Source of the DNA: Mactromeris polynyma
Lineage: Eukaryota; Mollusca; Bivalvia; Venerida; Mactridae
Assembly (NCBI GenBank): GCA_032209605.1
Contig: JASFXZ010000010.1
Coordinates: 9,569,385-9,633,384 of the forward strand
Reading direction: 5' to 3'
DNA length: 64,000 nt
Numbering within the stretch: the stretch's first letter is position 1; every line of letters starts with the position of its first letter. The notes beneath the pieces were generated by a model, which was not told the DNA's origin, made no database searches, and saw only the letters and a list, made by a program, of their open reading frames with translations. Positions 15,801-26,600 of the stretch are shown one piece after another. The position numbers and the translations under genes are program-made.

Positions 15801-18488
15801 GAGATAGATTTAACCCAGGTACATACACTGTTTTACATTGAATAGAACTAAGTTCTGGTGAGTTCTGTGTGTAAGGTTATAGGAACTGAACTCTGGAACC
15901 AGTCTCAAAACGTAAGCATTTCATTGGTTGCTTCTGTGTTTAGTCTTAAACTGACCAATGGTTGCACTGCATTCTGAGACTGGTCTCCAAATTCAGCTTA
16001 ATAACCTCAGACTGGGCTTAGACGTTATAGAATAAAACTTGTGCTTCCCAGGCTTATAGTAATAAACTTTTATTTAGCATAAAATATATCACTGTATCAT
16101 AATTATTCTCTGAAAATTTATTTGATAGAAAATAAGAATATCTACCTTTAGGAAAATTAATGTTTATTAATCTCATTTCAATTCCATAAGATTTACAGAT
16201 AAAATATGTTACAAAAATTGTATTAGGCATATTGTTGTCATTCAGCTAGCCTTACTTATTCGGCTTATCAGTTTAGCCTATTTTGTTCTCTGACCTTTGT
16301 AGCTGACATACAATGTGGGGAAGAGCGACAAGTCGAAAATTGAAACCACTGTCCTAAATGCCCCATGATTTGGTCATTCATTCAGTATGACTGGTATTAA
16401 ATGTCTTTTGTTGACGGGTAACTTTCAAAATTTTGATATACTAAAATTAAAAATGGAAGTCATTGAATCCCAACTCAGTTGCATATGTATCAATAATTAT
16501 ACATGTTTGTATTCCATATAGGTCATCTTTTCAAACACAAATGGGAGAATGCTATGACCATAGATAAATATTCCTGGGGATATAGAAGAAATGCCCGACT
16601 CTCTGACTATCTTACTATGAATCAGCTCATTGAAACATTTGTAAAAACTGTCAGGTATGTATCAGATTATATTGTTTATGTGGAATAGAATCATCACCAT
16701 AAAAGCTGATGTTACTCCTGTAAGAAATTATTACCTTTTGTCATTGACCCGAGGAATGATTTATTGCACACTATTTATTTGTGATAATTTGATAATGTAC
16801 TACTTTCAAAATTATGTTTGTACAAATTTAGGTATTATTTAAATTCAGCAGATCTGTGTTCAAAAGCCTCTGCGTTCGTTACATGTAAAAACTTATTTGG
16901 AAGACCAGCCCCAGAATGCAGTGTTGTCATTGGTCAATGTTAAAACTGTGCTTACAACCTACCAATCAGAGGCTTGAGTTTTAAGACTGGTTTATATAAA
17001 AATAAATATTAGTTCTGTTTACTTCATTAGCTACTTATAATGCTATCTTTCCCACTTCAGTGGTTTTGTGCAAGACTATTGTAACTCAGAGATTCAAAAG
17101 ATTGCTTCACAGATTGCCTGACATTTACAATTATTGTCGTCTTAAAAGATATTATGTCTGACATTTACTAGTTTTGAATGCATTAATGAAGCTTGTTAAC
17201 TTAATACTGGACATTTGATGAGGGACATTGTAAAAAACTTTCGCTGAAGACCAGTAACTGTTTCTTTTACTGAAAATGGGTTACAATGTATTTGCTTTAA
17301 TTCTTCTATCTTGTAAACTTTGAGTATTTTCTTTGCAGTTGTGGAGGTAATATGTTATTGAATGTTGGACCACGTCACGATGGAATCATTGATCCACTGA
17401 TGCAGGAGAGACTCGGACAGTTGGGGGATTGGATGTCAGTTAATGGTGAAGCAATCTATGCAACAAGACCTTGGATATACCAGAATGATACAGTGAACCC
17501 AAATGTTTGGTAAATCTTAGGCAAAAAATTAAAAAAATGGCTTGTTTGTTGTCTCCCTACTAACCCTTCCATACAATTGTTCTGGAATAGAATTTTTATG
17601 TACTTAACAATTTCTAGTTTTAAGAAGTGGAAATATCAAAACTATTGTAATGTACTGTTTCTTCACTGTACTTATGTTACATTTGTTGTGCACCAAACCT
17701 GTAATATGCTGTTAAATGAGATAAACTTTGTAGGTCTATGTTTGTTCTTTCTAAAATTCAGTGTCAATGCTCGTCTACATTTTTCTGTCTGGACCTTTTT
17801 ACCCAAACTATTACTTTCTAGATCATGGTCACATAGAAAAGTATACTATAGAACTAAAAATCTCACAGGGGGAGGGGCAAAATGGTTGAGGATACTGATC
17901 TAAAGGTTGTGAGTTCCAGCCCCATGTTGAGCGGGCTTTGATCATGAACTTCACAATCCCTAAATTGGTCACTAGCACTTGTTAGTAGCGTAGAAAGTAG
18001 TCCTCAATAGTGATTAGTATAGGTTATAGGGACTTGTATCACAATTGATGTAAAAAAATAATGTAAACAAAAAAAAAGTGGCTATTTATAACTAATACCA
18101 TGTTTATCATGGCAGTTATTTTAGAATTTTATATGTTTTCAGGTATACCAACAAAACAACCAATGGAGACACAGTAGTGTATGCTATCTCCTTAGAATGG
18201 CCAAGCAATGGTACAGTTTATCTAGCATCACCTTTTCCCTCAGTATCAACTACAGTTGTCTCCCTTCTCGGGTATGAAGGAAAGCTGAGCTGGACTCCAA
18301 ACCCCTCCAAGGGAATGAACATCACTCTACCTAACCTAACCGGGGACAGTTTACCATGTCAGTGGGCTTGGGTGTTCAAACTAGAAGGCTTGATTAAGCA
18401 GAAAGTGAATAATCCAGCGAGAATGCCGAAATTCAATGTGAACAAACCTGCACACCCACATTACTGGCCCAAAGTTACCTACAATTAA
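6847..18488 (+). CDS. FUCA: Alpha-L-fucosidase (GH29), eight exons, complete
   Basis: A retaining glycosidase that removes alpha-L-fucose from glycoconjugates, lysosomal or secreted. Exons are 6847-7190, 12259-12365, 12863-12993, 15291-15424, 15721-15818, 16522-16654, 17339-17509 and 18143-18488. All phases agree and the product is 487 residues. Residues 1-18 form a signal peptide ([14 protein letters not shown]). The GH29 barrel follows: LGLFVHWG (43-50), KHHEGY (122-127), HFGLYHS, then [11 protein letters not shown] with D216 as predicted nucleophile, INDRWG, and KWE with E280 as predicted acid/base. The D216-E280 spacing of 64 equals that recalled for human FUCA1 (D225/E289). The C-terminal beta domain ends at ...KVTYN. 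No coding lesion was seen. FUCA1 versus FUCA2 orthology cannot be decided here. Intron 1 is about 5 kb and made largely of transposons. Confidence 0.95.
7283..8967. mobile_element. About 1.7-kb element with inverted, tandemly repeated ends (FUCA intron 1)
   Basis: The left end (7283-7361) carries GGACATTTCGGACCAGACAC and two further ACACTTCGGACCAT-type units. The right end (to 8967) is the reverse complement, TGGTCCGAAGTGTCTGGTCC. Both ends are thus built of the same short unit in opposite orientation, with a large expansion on the right. The interior (about 7365-8510) shows no transposase. GAATTG occurs outside both ends (7268-7273 and 8991-8996) and may be a target duplication, but this is weak. 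Confidence 0.6.
8135..8420. mobile_element. MITE-like repeat, GGGGCGGATCCAGG ends
   Basis: Starts CAGGGGCGGATCCAGG and ends CCTTGAATCGCTACTAGTG, an imperfect inverted pair. It contains a G-run and a C-run internally. A second, more degenerate copy lies at 11648-11935. Similar ends are common in marine invertebrate genomes (recollection only). Confidence 0.5.
8518..8990. repeat. Minisatellite with 67-bp and 45-bp units
   Basis: GTAATGACTCC recurs at 8520, 8587, 8654, 8721, 8766, 8833 and 8878, giving steps of 67, 67, 67, 45, 67 and 45. The short unit lacks one 22-bp sub-block containing CCTAAGTGTCCCTAAAGAT. Each unit is itself made of GGTCCGAAGTGTCC variants. Confidence 0.9.
9324..11174. mobile_element. 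Pogo/Tigger-like non-autonomous transposon (outer)
   Basis: The left end is TACAGTAAAACTTCGAAACC and the right end is its near inverse, GGTTTCGAGGTTTTACTGTA, each bounded by TA. Degenerate subterminal TCGAACA motifs lie next to both ends. Ends of the form CAGTAAAACCTCG with a TA target are typical of the pogo/Tigger group of Tc1/mariner. No transposase frame is visible. A second element is nested inside. Confidence 0.7.
9633..10864. mobile_element. Nested TA-flanked transposon (inner)
   Basis: Ends are TACATGTGGAAACTCCCTAA on the left and TTAGGGAGTTTCCACTGTA on the right, inverted copies with a one-base indel and TA at both borders. Subterminal TCCGGA/TTCGGATT motifs recur at both ends (9650-9710 and 10700-10850). 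No coding capacity was seen. It sits wholly inside the 9324-11174 element. Confidence 0.7.
11648..11935. mobile_element. Second MITE of the CAGGGGcGGATcCAGG family, degenerate
   Basis: Left end CAGGGGTAGATACAGGATTT; right end CCCCTTAAATTCACCTATGAG, an imperfect inverse. Compare 8135-8420. Confidence 0.4.
11935..12190 (+). repeat. Dispersed repeat, copy 1
   Basis: About 250 bp similar to 18610-18870. Shared blocks include GACTGAATTTCTTTTT, GTATTTAACCTTTTATAAA, GAATCTTTGCTCTTACATCA and TTTGGGATTTATCG. Same orientation as copy 2. Family unknown. Confidence 0.75.
12668..12800. mobile_element. Palindromic CCAAT-containing MITE, copy a
   Basis: A member of a family whose arms read GGTTATAAAAACTGAGTTTGG and inverse forms, with an internal CAGAATCAACCAATCAGCTG block. 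Intron 2 of the fucosidase. Confidence 0.5.
13040..13180. repeat. Inverted repeat with GGGATAAAGGGAGA arms
   Basis: CTCTCCCTTTATCCC near 13080 and GGGATAAAGGGAGATAACTC near 13139 are inverse. The arm GATAAAGGGAGAGAACTCATG also occurs singly at about 399-419, inside the UBA3 intron, so it is dispersed. Confidence 0.55.
13882..14000. mobile_element. CCAAT-containing MITE, copy b (degenerate)
   Basis: Shows GAGGTTATGAAACAGAGTTT, TATTGGTCAAATTTTAGACTG and CTCAGAATCAATCAATCAAA, the same order of blocks as in the copies at 12668 and 15871. Confidence 0.45.
14289..14428. mobile_element. CAGTAAAACCTC MITE, copy 1
   Basis: Left end CAGTAAAACCTCACTTATAG, right end TTGAAGTTTTACTGTA. Fucosidase intron 3. 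One of four short elements with pogo/Tigger-like ends in the window. Confidence 0.65.
14543..14670. mobile_element. CCAAT-containing MITE, copy c (degenerate)
   Basis: Blocks GGTTTATAAAAGAATAGAGT, CAACCAGTCTGTGAATGCAG, GCATTGGTTACTTTAAGACTG and TTGAGACTGG match the family order. Confidence 0.45.
14925..15262. mobile_element. CCAAT-type MITE split by a CAGTAAAACCTC MITE
   Basis: The outer family appears as GCATTGCCACTGGTCAGTTT before 15020 and resumes as CTCAGAATCAACCAATCAGA after 15205. Between them lies 15023-15204 with ends TACAGTCAAACCTCAATAAT and GAGGTTTTACTGTA and TA at both borders. The two halves of the outer element are contiguous in other copies. Confidence 0.6.
15871..16015. mobile_element. 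Palindromic CCAAT-containing MITE, copy d (well preserved)
   Basis: Left arm GGTTATAGGAACTGAACTCT then CCAGTCTCAAAACGTAAGC and CATTGGTTGC; right arm GACCAATGGTTGCACTGC, ATTCTGAGACTGG, AAATTCAGCTTAATAACC. The arms are imperfect inverse complements. Confidence 0.65.
16893..16995. mobile_element. CCAAT-containing MITE, copy e
   Basis: AGAATGCAGTGTTGTCATTGG ... ACCTACCAATCAGAGGCTTG ... AAGACTGGTTTATA follows the family order. Fucosidase intron 6. Confidence 0.5.
17868..18045 (+). repeat. tRNA-derived SINE fragment (FUCA intron 7)
   Basis: The head GGCAAAATGGTTGAGGATAC is A-box-like, and GTTGTGAGTTCCAGCCCC follows at a tRNA-like spacing as B box. The 3' body ends near AGTCCTCAATAGTGATTAG. Not a functional tRNA: no clover-leaf stems close. 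Confidence 0.55.
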
Positions 18489-20938
18489 TCATTGATTTGC
18501 AATACAAAATGCAGTGCCTTTATTATTAGATAACATATTAATATTAGATACAGTATTGGTGAATTTCTTTGGTTAATTTTACTGCTGAATATAGGCTCTT
18601 TCCCTTTACCAAAAAAGGTAAAAAAAAATCCCAACTCATTGTTCATTTTTCTCGCTCAGACTGAATTTCTTTTTATTAAGTCAGGTTTTTATGTATTTAA
18701 CCTTTTATAAAGGTCCATTACCTTGAATCTTTGCTCTTACATCATCTCATATATATAACAAACACACACCAGAGCTGAAAAAGTATTTTGATAACCAAAC
18801 GACCATTTACTTATTTTCCCAAATTTGGGATTTATCGCTCCTATTTTCCCAATGGAAAAGGCAGTAAAATTATTACTTACTGAGTATGATTATATTTAGT
18901 TCATAGAATTTATTGTTAATTGTTGTTTGATAAATCAAATATGCTCAAATAAATCAAAACTGCTGTACATAATTCAAATAAATCCACTAGTGTTTGTTTT
19001 ATATTATAACAATTGTATTTATAAGAATAATCAATGTGTTTTAATTTTTGTCTTGACTTTGTTCGTGCGTTTGTCTGTCCTGTTGTCTACTAAATGCATC
19101 AGATTTAAAGTAAACATAATTTTTCCAAATCGTCTAGAATCAAGATATGAAAGTGCTTTAGTGCATCTATTATGATGCAAATTTTGTCATTTTTATTCCG
19201 AAATTCTTACACAACAAATTGTTAATCATGTTATTTAAAAATTGGCTTTTAACTTAAATTGCTCAGCAGATCATCTCAATATTTGACATATGTCAATTTA
19301 CCCACTATGAATTTTAATTTATTACTTATCTTCTCATTTATATTTTATCCATTTGAGATCAAGACATATCATTTATGACATGTGACAAACTTTCTTTGTT
19401 GTATTGTTTTCAATTGTTAAGTAATTACTCAATAATATCTTAACATAGTTATCTCATATTGTTTAATTATATAGTGTGACACTGGCTTCCTCTTCTACTA
19501 AACATGTGACCTCTGAGAAACAGTATTTAAAGCCTGGAACTTTTAATAAGAATATAATATAATTAGATACAGTTAGGTTTAGGAATATTGCTCTGTGTAA
19601 ATTTACTTTGTGTTTCTCTAACGGTTTGTACTTTGTGTACTCTATTTATGAATCTTATGACTTAGTGAACTATTTGATAACTTTGTGAAATATCTATTAA
19701 CTTTGTGGAAAAATCATATTTAGTGTTAATTATCAGTCTGCAAATAAATTTGTTAAACATTAGCTGACTTTGTGATTTTGGAACATTGCTTGCAAATAGC
19801 GAAACGTCTTGGTGACACTCGGAAAGCAGAACACAACCACACATTAAAATCCTGTTCATAATACATCTAGTAACTGAACACACAATCTATGTTTTGAAAT
19901 TCTAGAACATCAAAAAATATGCACCTATACATTCCAGCAATTTCTCTTATTCTCATTCTGGGAACAATTCTGATGTATATTCATATTTGAAATCTATGCA
20001 GTACTGATACATGTATTTCTTAATTGTTTAGTGCTTTGAAAATTAAAGTCAAGTAACACCTTATTTTGTTATAATATTGGATACCTCAACATTATTGTAC
20101 TCTTTTTTGCTTGCTATCGATTAGTATGTGCAATATTATTAGACCTAATAGATTGATGATTATGCTTTTTCTGAGGCTATTGCATCATGTTAAAATTTGT
20201 ACTTTTACGAAGCATATATCTAAACTGTATACATGTTATGTACTTGTTAAAATGCAATTGTGACCACGGAATTGGTGCTTCATGACATTTTCAACATGAC
20301 CATTGTAAACTACACAATAATATAAAAGCATACTAATAAACATAAATGGTACCTTTGTGCCAAAAAAGGTTGTCAAAACATAACAACTGTAAAACCATTA
20401 CAAAACATTATTTTAATGGATTATAGTCGTTCAACAATGACAATTTGGTGTTCATATGATTTGCATATGATCATCATACATGTATACACAATATGTCATA
20501 GGATATGCATATGATAGTTGTTTCACATGACAATGATCTATATATATGAAAAGCATATGATCGTATTATCATAAAACTATCCTATGAGGAGCATTAGGGT
20601 CTTCTATGCTTATCTTTTCAAATATGTGAATAGACTATTAAAATGCCTATGTTGTTAGTTGATATTTTTGTTATTTTACTTGCTCATTCCATTGTCTGAT
20701 TCACTGTGGTGTCGACAGTATGTTGATTACTAAGTTTGATTTATTTACCATTATATTTCATTGAATGTAAGTGTGAATGTTTGTTCTTCTTCATTGTATC
20801 TCTTAGAGTGTATATTGCTTGTATATTGTTGTCATATCTTCTTGAAATCCATTAAAGGTGATAATAATTTGCTGTTATAGTTTTTGTTGTATTTTGACCA
20901 ATAAGGAAAGGCAAAATGATCTTCAGCTGGCTGTTTCC
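18489..20938. other. Downstream of the fucosidase; intergenic
   Basis: The first part is probably the fucosidase 3' UTR. Copy 2 of a dispersed repeat lies at 18610-18870. The rest is AT-rich, with GCATATGAT motifs repeated around 20450-20560. No exon was recognised. Confidence 0.5.
18610..18870 (+). repeat. Dispersed repeat, copy 2
   Basis: Direct copy of 11935-12190, with two internal indels. Same orientation, about 6.7 kb apart, so the pair brackets fucosidase exons 2-8. Confidence 0.75.
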
Positions 20939-21310
20939 ACAATAGTTACACTGTGCTGACATTGGTTACACTGTGCTGACATTGGTTACACTGTGCTGAC
21001 ATTGGTTACACTGTGCTGACATTGGTTACACTGTGCTGACATTGGTTACACTGTGCTGACATTGGTTACGCTGTGCTGGCATTGGTTACGCTGTGCTGAC
21101 ATTGGTTACGCTGTGCTGACATTGGTTACGCTGTGCTGACATTGGTTACAATGTACTGACATTGGTAACACTGTGCTGACATTGGTTACAATGTACTGAC
21201 ATTGGTAACATTGTGCTGACAATAGTTGCACTGTGCTGACATTGGTTACACTGTGCTGACATTGATTACACTGTGCTGACATTGGTTACACTGTGTTGAC
21301 ATTGGTTATA
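20939..21310 (+). repeat. 20-bp tandem satellite, about 18 units
   Basis: The unit ATTGGTTACACTGTGCTGAC is repeated with no length change from 20941 to 21300 (18 units in exact 20-bp register), then part of a further unit. Variants cluster: units in 21061-21140 share ACG for ACA, and AATGTACTGAC units alternate with standard ones near 21141-21220. Confidence 0.95.
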
Positions 21311-21628
21311 GTCACTGTCTATGTCATTTGAAGCAATTAGTATTACAATGTACTTTTACTCATGGAATTTCCCTCTAAACCTGTGGTACCAACATCAGTA
21401 TACTGGTAAAATGGTACTCAAATGGCATTGAAAATAAAGTCGTGATTTATATTTGACTTCACTTCCTGGATACCCATGCTCTTTAATACATACACTGGAT
21501 TGACATTGCTTCAAATTTGTTAAATGTAACAGGTAGCTAAATTATTACAATATTAACAATATTAACATTTGGGTATAGGACATTATACGTATGATATATA
21601 TACACATGGTGATGATGAATGTACAACT

Positions 21629-21749
21629 CACAGGTACTTGAAACAAACTATTTTAATGTTCTATATGGCCTATTTACTATAATGAGAATTCTTATTGTAG
21701 TAAATAGGCCATATATAGAATATTAAAAAAGTTTGTTTCAAGTACCTAT
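21629..21749. mobile_element. Foldback MITE, copy 1
   Basis: Arms AGGTACTTGAAACAAACTA and AGTTTGTTTCAAGTACCT enclose GGCCTATTTACTA ... TAGTAAATAGGCC, so nearly the whole 120 bp folds into one hairpin. TGTACAACT flanks both sides (21620-21628 and 21750-21758), a 9-bp target-site duplication compatible with a MULE- or hAT-like mover. Confidence 0.85.
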
Positions 21750-21759
21750 TGTACAACTA

Positions 21760-22890
21760 GTGCCAAGATGGTGTGGGTTTAAAGATATATACTGATTAAG
21801 GAATGATAAAGGGTTTTGATCTTCAATTTCAGGTACTGGTTTTTGATTGAATGCAACTAGATAAATTATAAGTTGATGTGACAAATAAGAAGTATGTGTA
21901 TACTTGTGGGCAATACTTTGGCCCTGTTACAAACTTGCTACTACTTAACCATTGAATTATACCTCACATACTCGATGGTATTTATTAAGAATAATGTGAT
22001 AATATCATTAAAAATGTGTACATATCCTATGTTACATTATTTATGAGGCTAGGTTGACATAGTATACATACAAATTTTCATGTCCACATGTGACGTTGGT
22101 TGCATGTAACCAACCATACAGAAGGAAGTTCTCAGTACACAGCGTTAATGGCATTGAATTATTATTATTCAACAATAATTGCCTCTAATCCAATTCATAC
22201 AAATTATTTTACAATACAATCATTAGATTATTATCATTATTTTCACCAAAATCTATCTATTGGTAACCATCTGCTGCTGACAATGACCATTTGATTCTTC
22301 TTCCTAGTGAAAATGATAAGCAGATATTTTGAGCCAAATAGATAGCTATACTACTTTCGACATTCAGTCCAGTTTCTAAAGGATTGCAACCGTTTTAGGA
22401 ATTCCTGCTACTAACATAGTAAGTTAAGGACCTACAAATAACTCATTTTCTTAAAATTTAACTTCAGCTATTAAACATAAATTTGTAATAATTACTACAG
22501 TTGTATACATCAATGATTTTTTAATTCATGCATGTTCACTCATGAATATATTTATATTTGTGTTTCCCTGTCAATGCAGTTCATTTATGTCACAGTAAAG
22601 ACACAAACACAAGTGTGGATTGGAAATATCTGACATTTAACCAATGCCAGACGTTTTATTAAATATATAAGTAGTTAAGTAAACACACTATAAAGCTGTG
22701 AAAATGATAATACTATTATCAGTGTGACATAAAGTTGGAAATTGTGGTTAGACATTGAATATAATTTCGGCTCTCGTTAATTCTTAGATTTTTTGCTTCA
22801 TAAACTAAAATCCATTTATTTGTTATACAACAATATTGTACCGGCATCACAAGGAAGACAATATAAAACAAATGCAAGTACCGAAATGTA
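21760..22890. other. Intergenic, nothing recognised
   Basis: AT-rich, without open frames of recognisable family or clear repeats. Confidence 0.5.
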
Positions 22891-22891
22891 C

Positions 22892-23038
22892 TACAGTAAA
22901 ACCTCACTTAATTAAAGACCACCTCAATAATAAGACCACCATTTTCTCTTCATTCAACCAAAATATTAAGACCACCTCAATAAAAAAGACCAGTTTCATG
23001 GGTCACTACTGTGGTTTTATTATTGAGGGTTTACTGTA
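22892..23038. mobile_element. CAGTAAAACCTC MITE, copy 3
   Basis: Ends TACAGTAAAACCTCACTTAA and GAGGGTTTACTGTA. Internal AATAAGACCACC blocks repeat. TA at both borders. Confidence 0.75.
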
Positions 23039-23524
23039 CGTTTTTTCATGAAAAGGGCTCTACCTTTTTAGTACTCGGATACCTATACAAGTGCCCTGAT
23101 CAATTTAGTGGAGTGGTGCCTTTCGTTACATTTACCTTGCTAAAATAGATACTCATGCTTAGGTGACTATGGAAAGTTGAGACAAAATATTGATCAAATG
23201 ACTTTGATTACGATGTGGCTAATTCACAAGCATTGACTTTCATGCAGTCTTAACCTTGCATCACTTCATGTCTGTATTTAATCATAACAAGCAACAACAA
23301 ATGCCCTGCATGTGTATTTGTTTACATTTGAACAGCTGATGACCTGGTTGTCATTAGTGACCTTTGACCCGCAAATGTGCAAGTGTATTTCTACATTGGC
23401 GACTTTTAAAACATATTTTGTTAAACGATATTTTGGAAATGCTTGCATTTATCATACTAAAAAGATCGAATGATCATTAAATGTCTGCAAATTTCTTAGT
23501 AGAAAACATCTCAGGAGGAGTTTA

Positions 23525-23600
23525 TTTTGTCACGTGATATCCGACGTCAGCACGAATTTACTGACATTCGCCATATTTGTTGTTGTTTTTATAAGTCGAG
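23525..23600 (+). promoter_or_regulatory. UBE2H promoter region
   Basis: Within 120 bp of the start codon lie an E-box CACGTG (23531-23536), a half CRE GACGTCAG (about 23543) and CGCCATATT (about 23569), which resembles a YY1 core. No TATA box was seen. The assignment rests on position. Confidence 0.4.
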
Positions 23601-23639
23601 TACCATTTTCAAGAAATTTGCGTTGAAGACGAAGGAAAG

Positions 23640-26600
23640 ATGTCGTCTCCAAGTCCAGGGAAGCGCCGGATGGATACGGATGTCGTTAAACTGTATCCTT
23701 TAGTGTTTACCTCATTATAAACGCAAAATCGCGAGTATTTAATCTGCATATGTCCTTTATGTTGTGGTCTGGATTATTTCCTAACAAACTGCGCGATAAC
23801 ATAATTGCTCATTTTCCACGTCTGTTACTATGCTACGTGTTTTTGTTAAAATCTCAAGTAAAGATTTGTATGCAATTGGGGATACTTATTGACCTTGCAT
23901 GTATAAATCAATATTTGCATTGTTTAATTAATCAACAATTCAACAATGTATTAGGTTTGCCAATGTATTTTTAGATCCAACATAACAGCATGACTTCTTT
24001 ATAATGTCCTTATTGTCATAGTAGTTACATCCCCAGTTTGACTGTTATCGCTATGTGGAACCAGGGCTAGTAGATTACATTGTAATCTATTAGCCCTCAG
24101 GTGGAAGTCAAATGACGAGATGTTTCTTTTCTTGAGTCTTTAACTTATTTATTTTTCATCGATTGGGAAACAAGTTCTTATACTATTACTAATCACTCTC
24201 GATGACTGCTTCCTGGCTACCAACCAGTACTCGCGTCTAATTTAAGGAATGTGAAGTTTGTCGTCAAACCACGTTCATCGCATGAGTCGAACTCGCGACC
24301 TTCGGATCAGGAGTCAGGCTCTCTACCCCTCGACCACTGCGCCTTTAAGATTGGTATTTGTCTGGTCGAGGGGTAGAGAGCCTGACTCCTGACCATTTAT
24401 TTATTATTTCAATATGACTGTTAAATTGCTTTTAAAACACTGTAGGTTCTAGATCTGTTTTGGTAAATTAAAGTAACATGGCATCTTCGTCAGTACTTCC
24501 TTGACTAGAGCTAGTAGAAAGCCAAGTAAGCTATTGACTATTAAACTCGAATCAGGCAGTGCTATCAATAAGTTTTGGTTGAACCGGTCCAAACAGAAAA
24601 GTTACTGGCCAGCTAGGTGGCGGGGTGCGGGGGCATAAAAAAACACCTTCGCAAATTTGAACTGGCCCAAATGATATTGAACCGGCTGGCGTCTAGTTCT
24701 TATTGTAACACTGTAATTCAGGTCACTATAAAAACAATAATAACCAAAATTGTTTCAAAATATCCAATTTTAACAAAATTGCCTAAGTTTATCAAACTAA
24801 TTACTTAATATCCAATTCTGCTTGTATCTACAGTTGAAACGAGTGCCAGCATTAGATCTTATCCTAAGAATCTCATTGAAGTTACAAGCTGTGATTTATT
24901 TGTCACTAATTTTTTGGGGAGGGGGGGTGTTAGGATTTCCCCCAGCCAGTGTACCAGCTAGCATTGAACATTACTAAGGGAAAAAGGGCACCTAATTAGA
25001 ATCTGAGTATAGGGAATTCAGAATTGCAGATCAAGTGCAGAGACATCGTTGAGAGTAATAGAAGGAAAACTGCTTCAAGCCTTTAAGATTATATGGGAGA
25101 ATTCTCTTTTACTTATGTTGTAAAAATACTAATCCATGCCAGAAAGGTTAAATCAATAAATGTTAGCATACACAGTTGACAATGAAAGCTAAGCTGACTG
25201 AGTAGTTGTACAAAGTTGGTTGCCAGATATTATAAATGAGTTCACAACTAATTTGATCAACTATCACAAATTTACTATGAGACAATTTGGCAAACTACAG
25301 TAGCTAGAATGGGGTTTTTGCCTGACTGGAGCACTGATGTGTTAAAGTTAAGAATTAGGTCACATTATTACGATGTACAGATAATTATTGTAGTCATAAT
25401 GAAAGTCACTGAAATTAGACTTAGAACACATGTGACTTGTTGTCATTGACTTTTGCCCACCACTCATCAATTTTATGTCTGTACTTTCTTCATTCAAAAC
25501 CACAGGTACTTACTACTTGAAACAAACTATTTTAATGTTCTATATGGCCTATTTACTATTGTAAGAATGCCTAATAATTCTTATTATAGTAAATAGGCCA
25601 TATGATATAGTCTTATAGAACATTAAAATAGTTTGTTTCAAGTACATTTGTACCTGTGTTTAAAGTAGTATTACATAATTATGTAATTGTATAGTTTGAT
25701 AGTTTGTATGTTTTTATGATAAAGTTTGGTTTAAAAAAATTGGAAATGGTCTGATGTATCGCAACAATGGATTGAATGAATCCGGTTTGTGAAGACATTG
25801 GAGTACAAAGGACAGTAACATGTGACTGTTATTTATGCATAAATTAGTTATTTATATTATAAAATGTGGCACAATGAATTAATTAGTTTAAAATAGATGT
25901 GTGTTGTTACGCTGTCATGATAAATAATGTACTTGTTAAATTCAATTTTGTTATACTTAGTAGATTCGTGATATAAGGCTAAATATTAGCTGCTGGTTAT
26001 ATTTTAGTGTATTACTGTTCCCCAATTGTGTGAAAAAACGTAAAATTTCTTGATTGCAAAGAGAGCTTGAAGTAAAATATATATTGGAGTTCTCACTAAG
26101 ATTTCAAAATACATGTTCTGAAAAAAGGTTTATAAGTAATTATGAGGCCTTCCATATATATGATTATAACAATATCTAGTGGAAAGTCAAAGTCCTCCTA
26201 ACAACAGTTAGAGTTCAGGACTCCACATCAGGAATTGTGAGGGCCCTGGGGAATTTCAGTGTACATTTGTATATTATTGTAGTTTTTAGTGTTCTGCTTC
26301 TGCTTGTGTCTTTTGTATAAATATACAATTTATGTGGTAAGACGGAAAATTTGTTTTGTGACCCTTTGATCTGTCGTGCTTATTTTGTGACCTCTGACCT
26401 TGCATGTTACAAAACATAATGCTTTCAGGGGAGAGGTAATGTAGTTTACAAGGTGCCTGGCACTCAACCTGGAGGTCATGGGTTTGAACACTACAAAGGT
26501 CATGACCACATGTCCTAATAAGTCTCCTGTACCAGTGTTTCCAGGAATAAGGCTCCAAAGTGATTAAAATAAGCATAATGCCTTCATCCTAATGGAGCGA

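Noticed and set aside
20939..21310. Possible CRISPR-like array
   Set aside because: Units are contiguous with no spacers, and the genome is animal; it is a satellite.
24283..24343. Possible tRNA gene on the minus strand
   Set aside because: A and B boxes are present but stems do not pair well, and the same sequence recurs with a common body at 38473 and 47876: it is a SINE.
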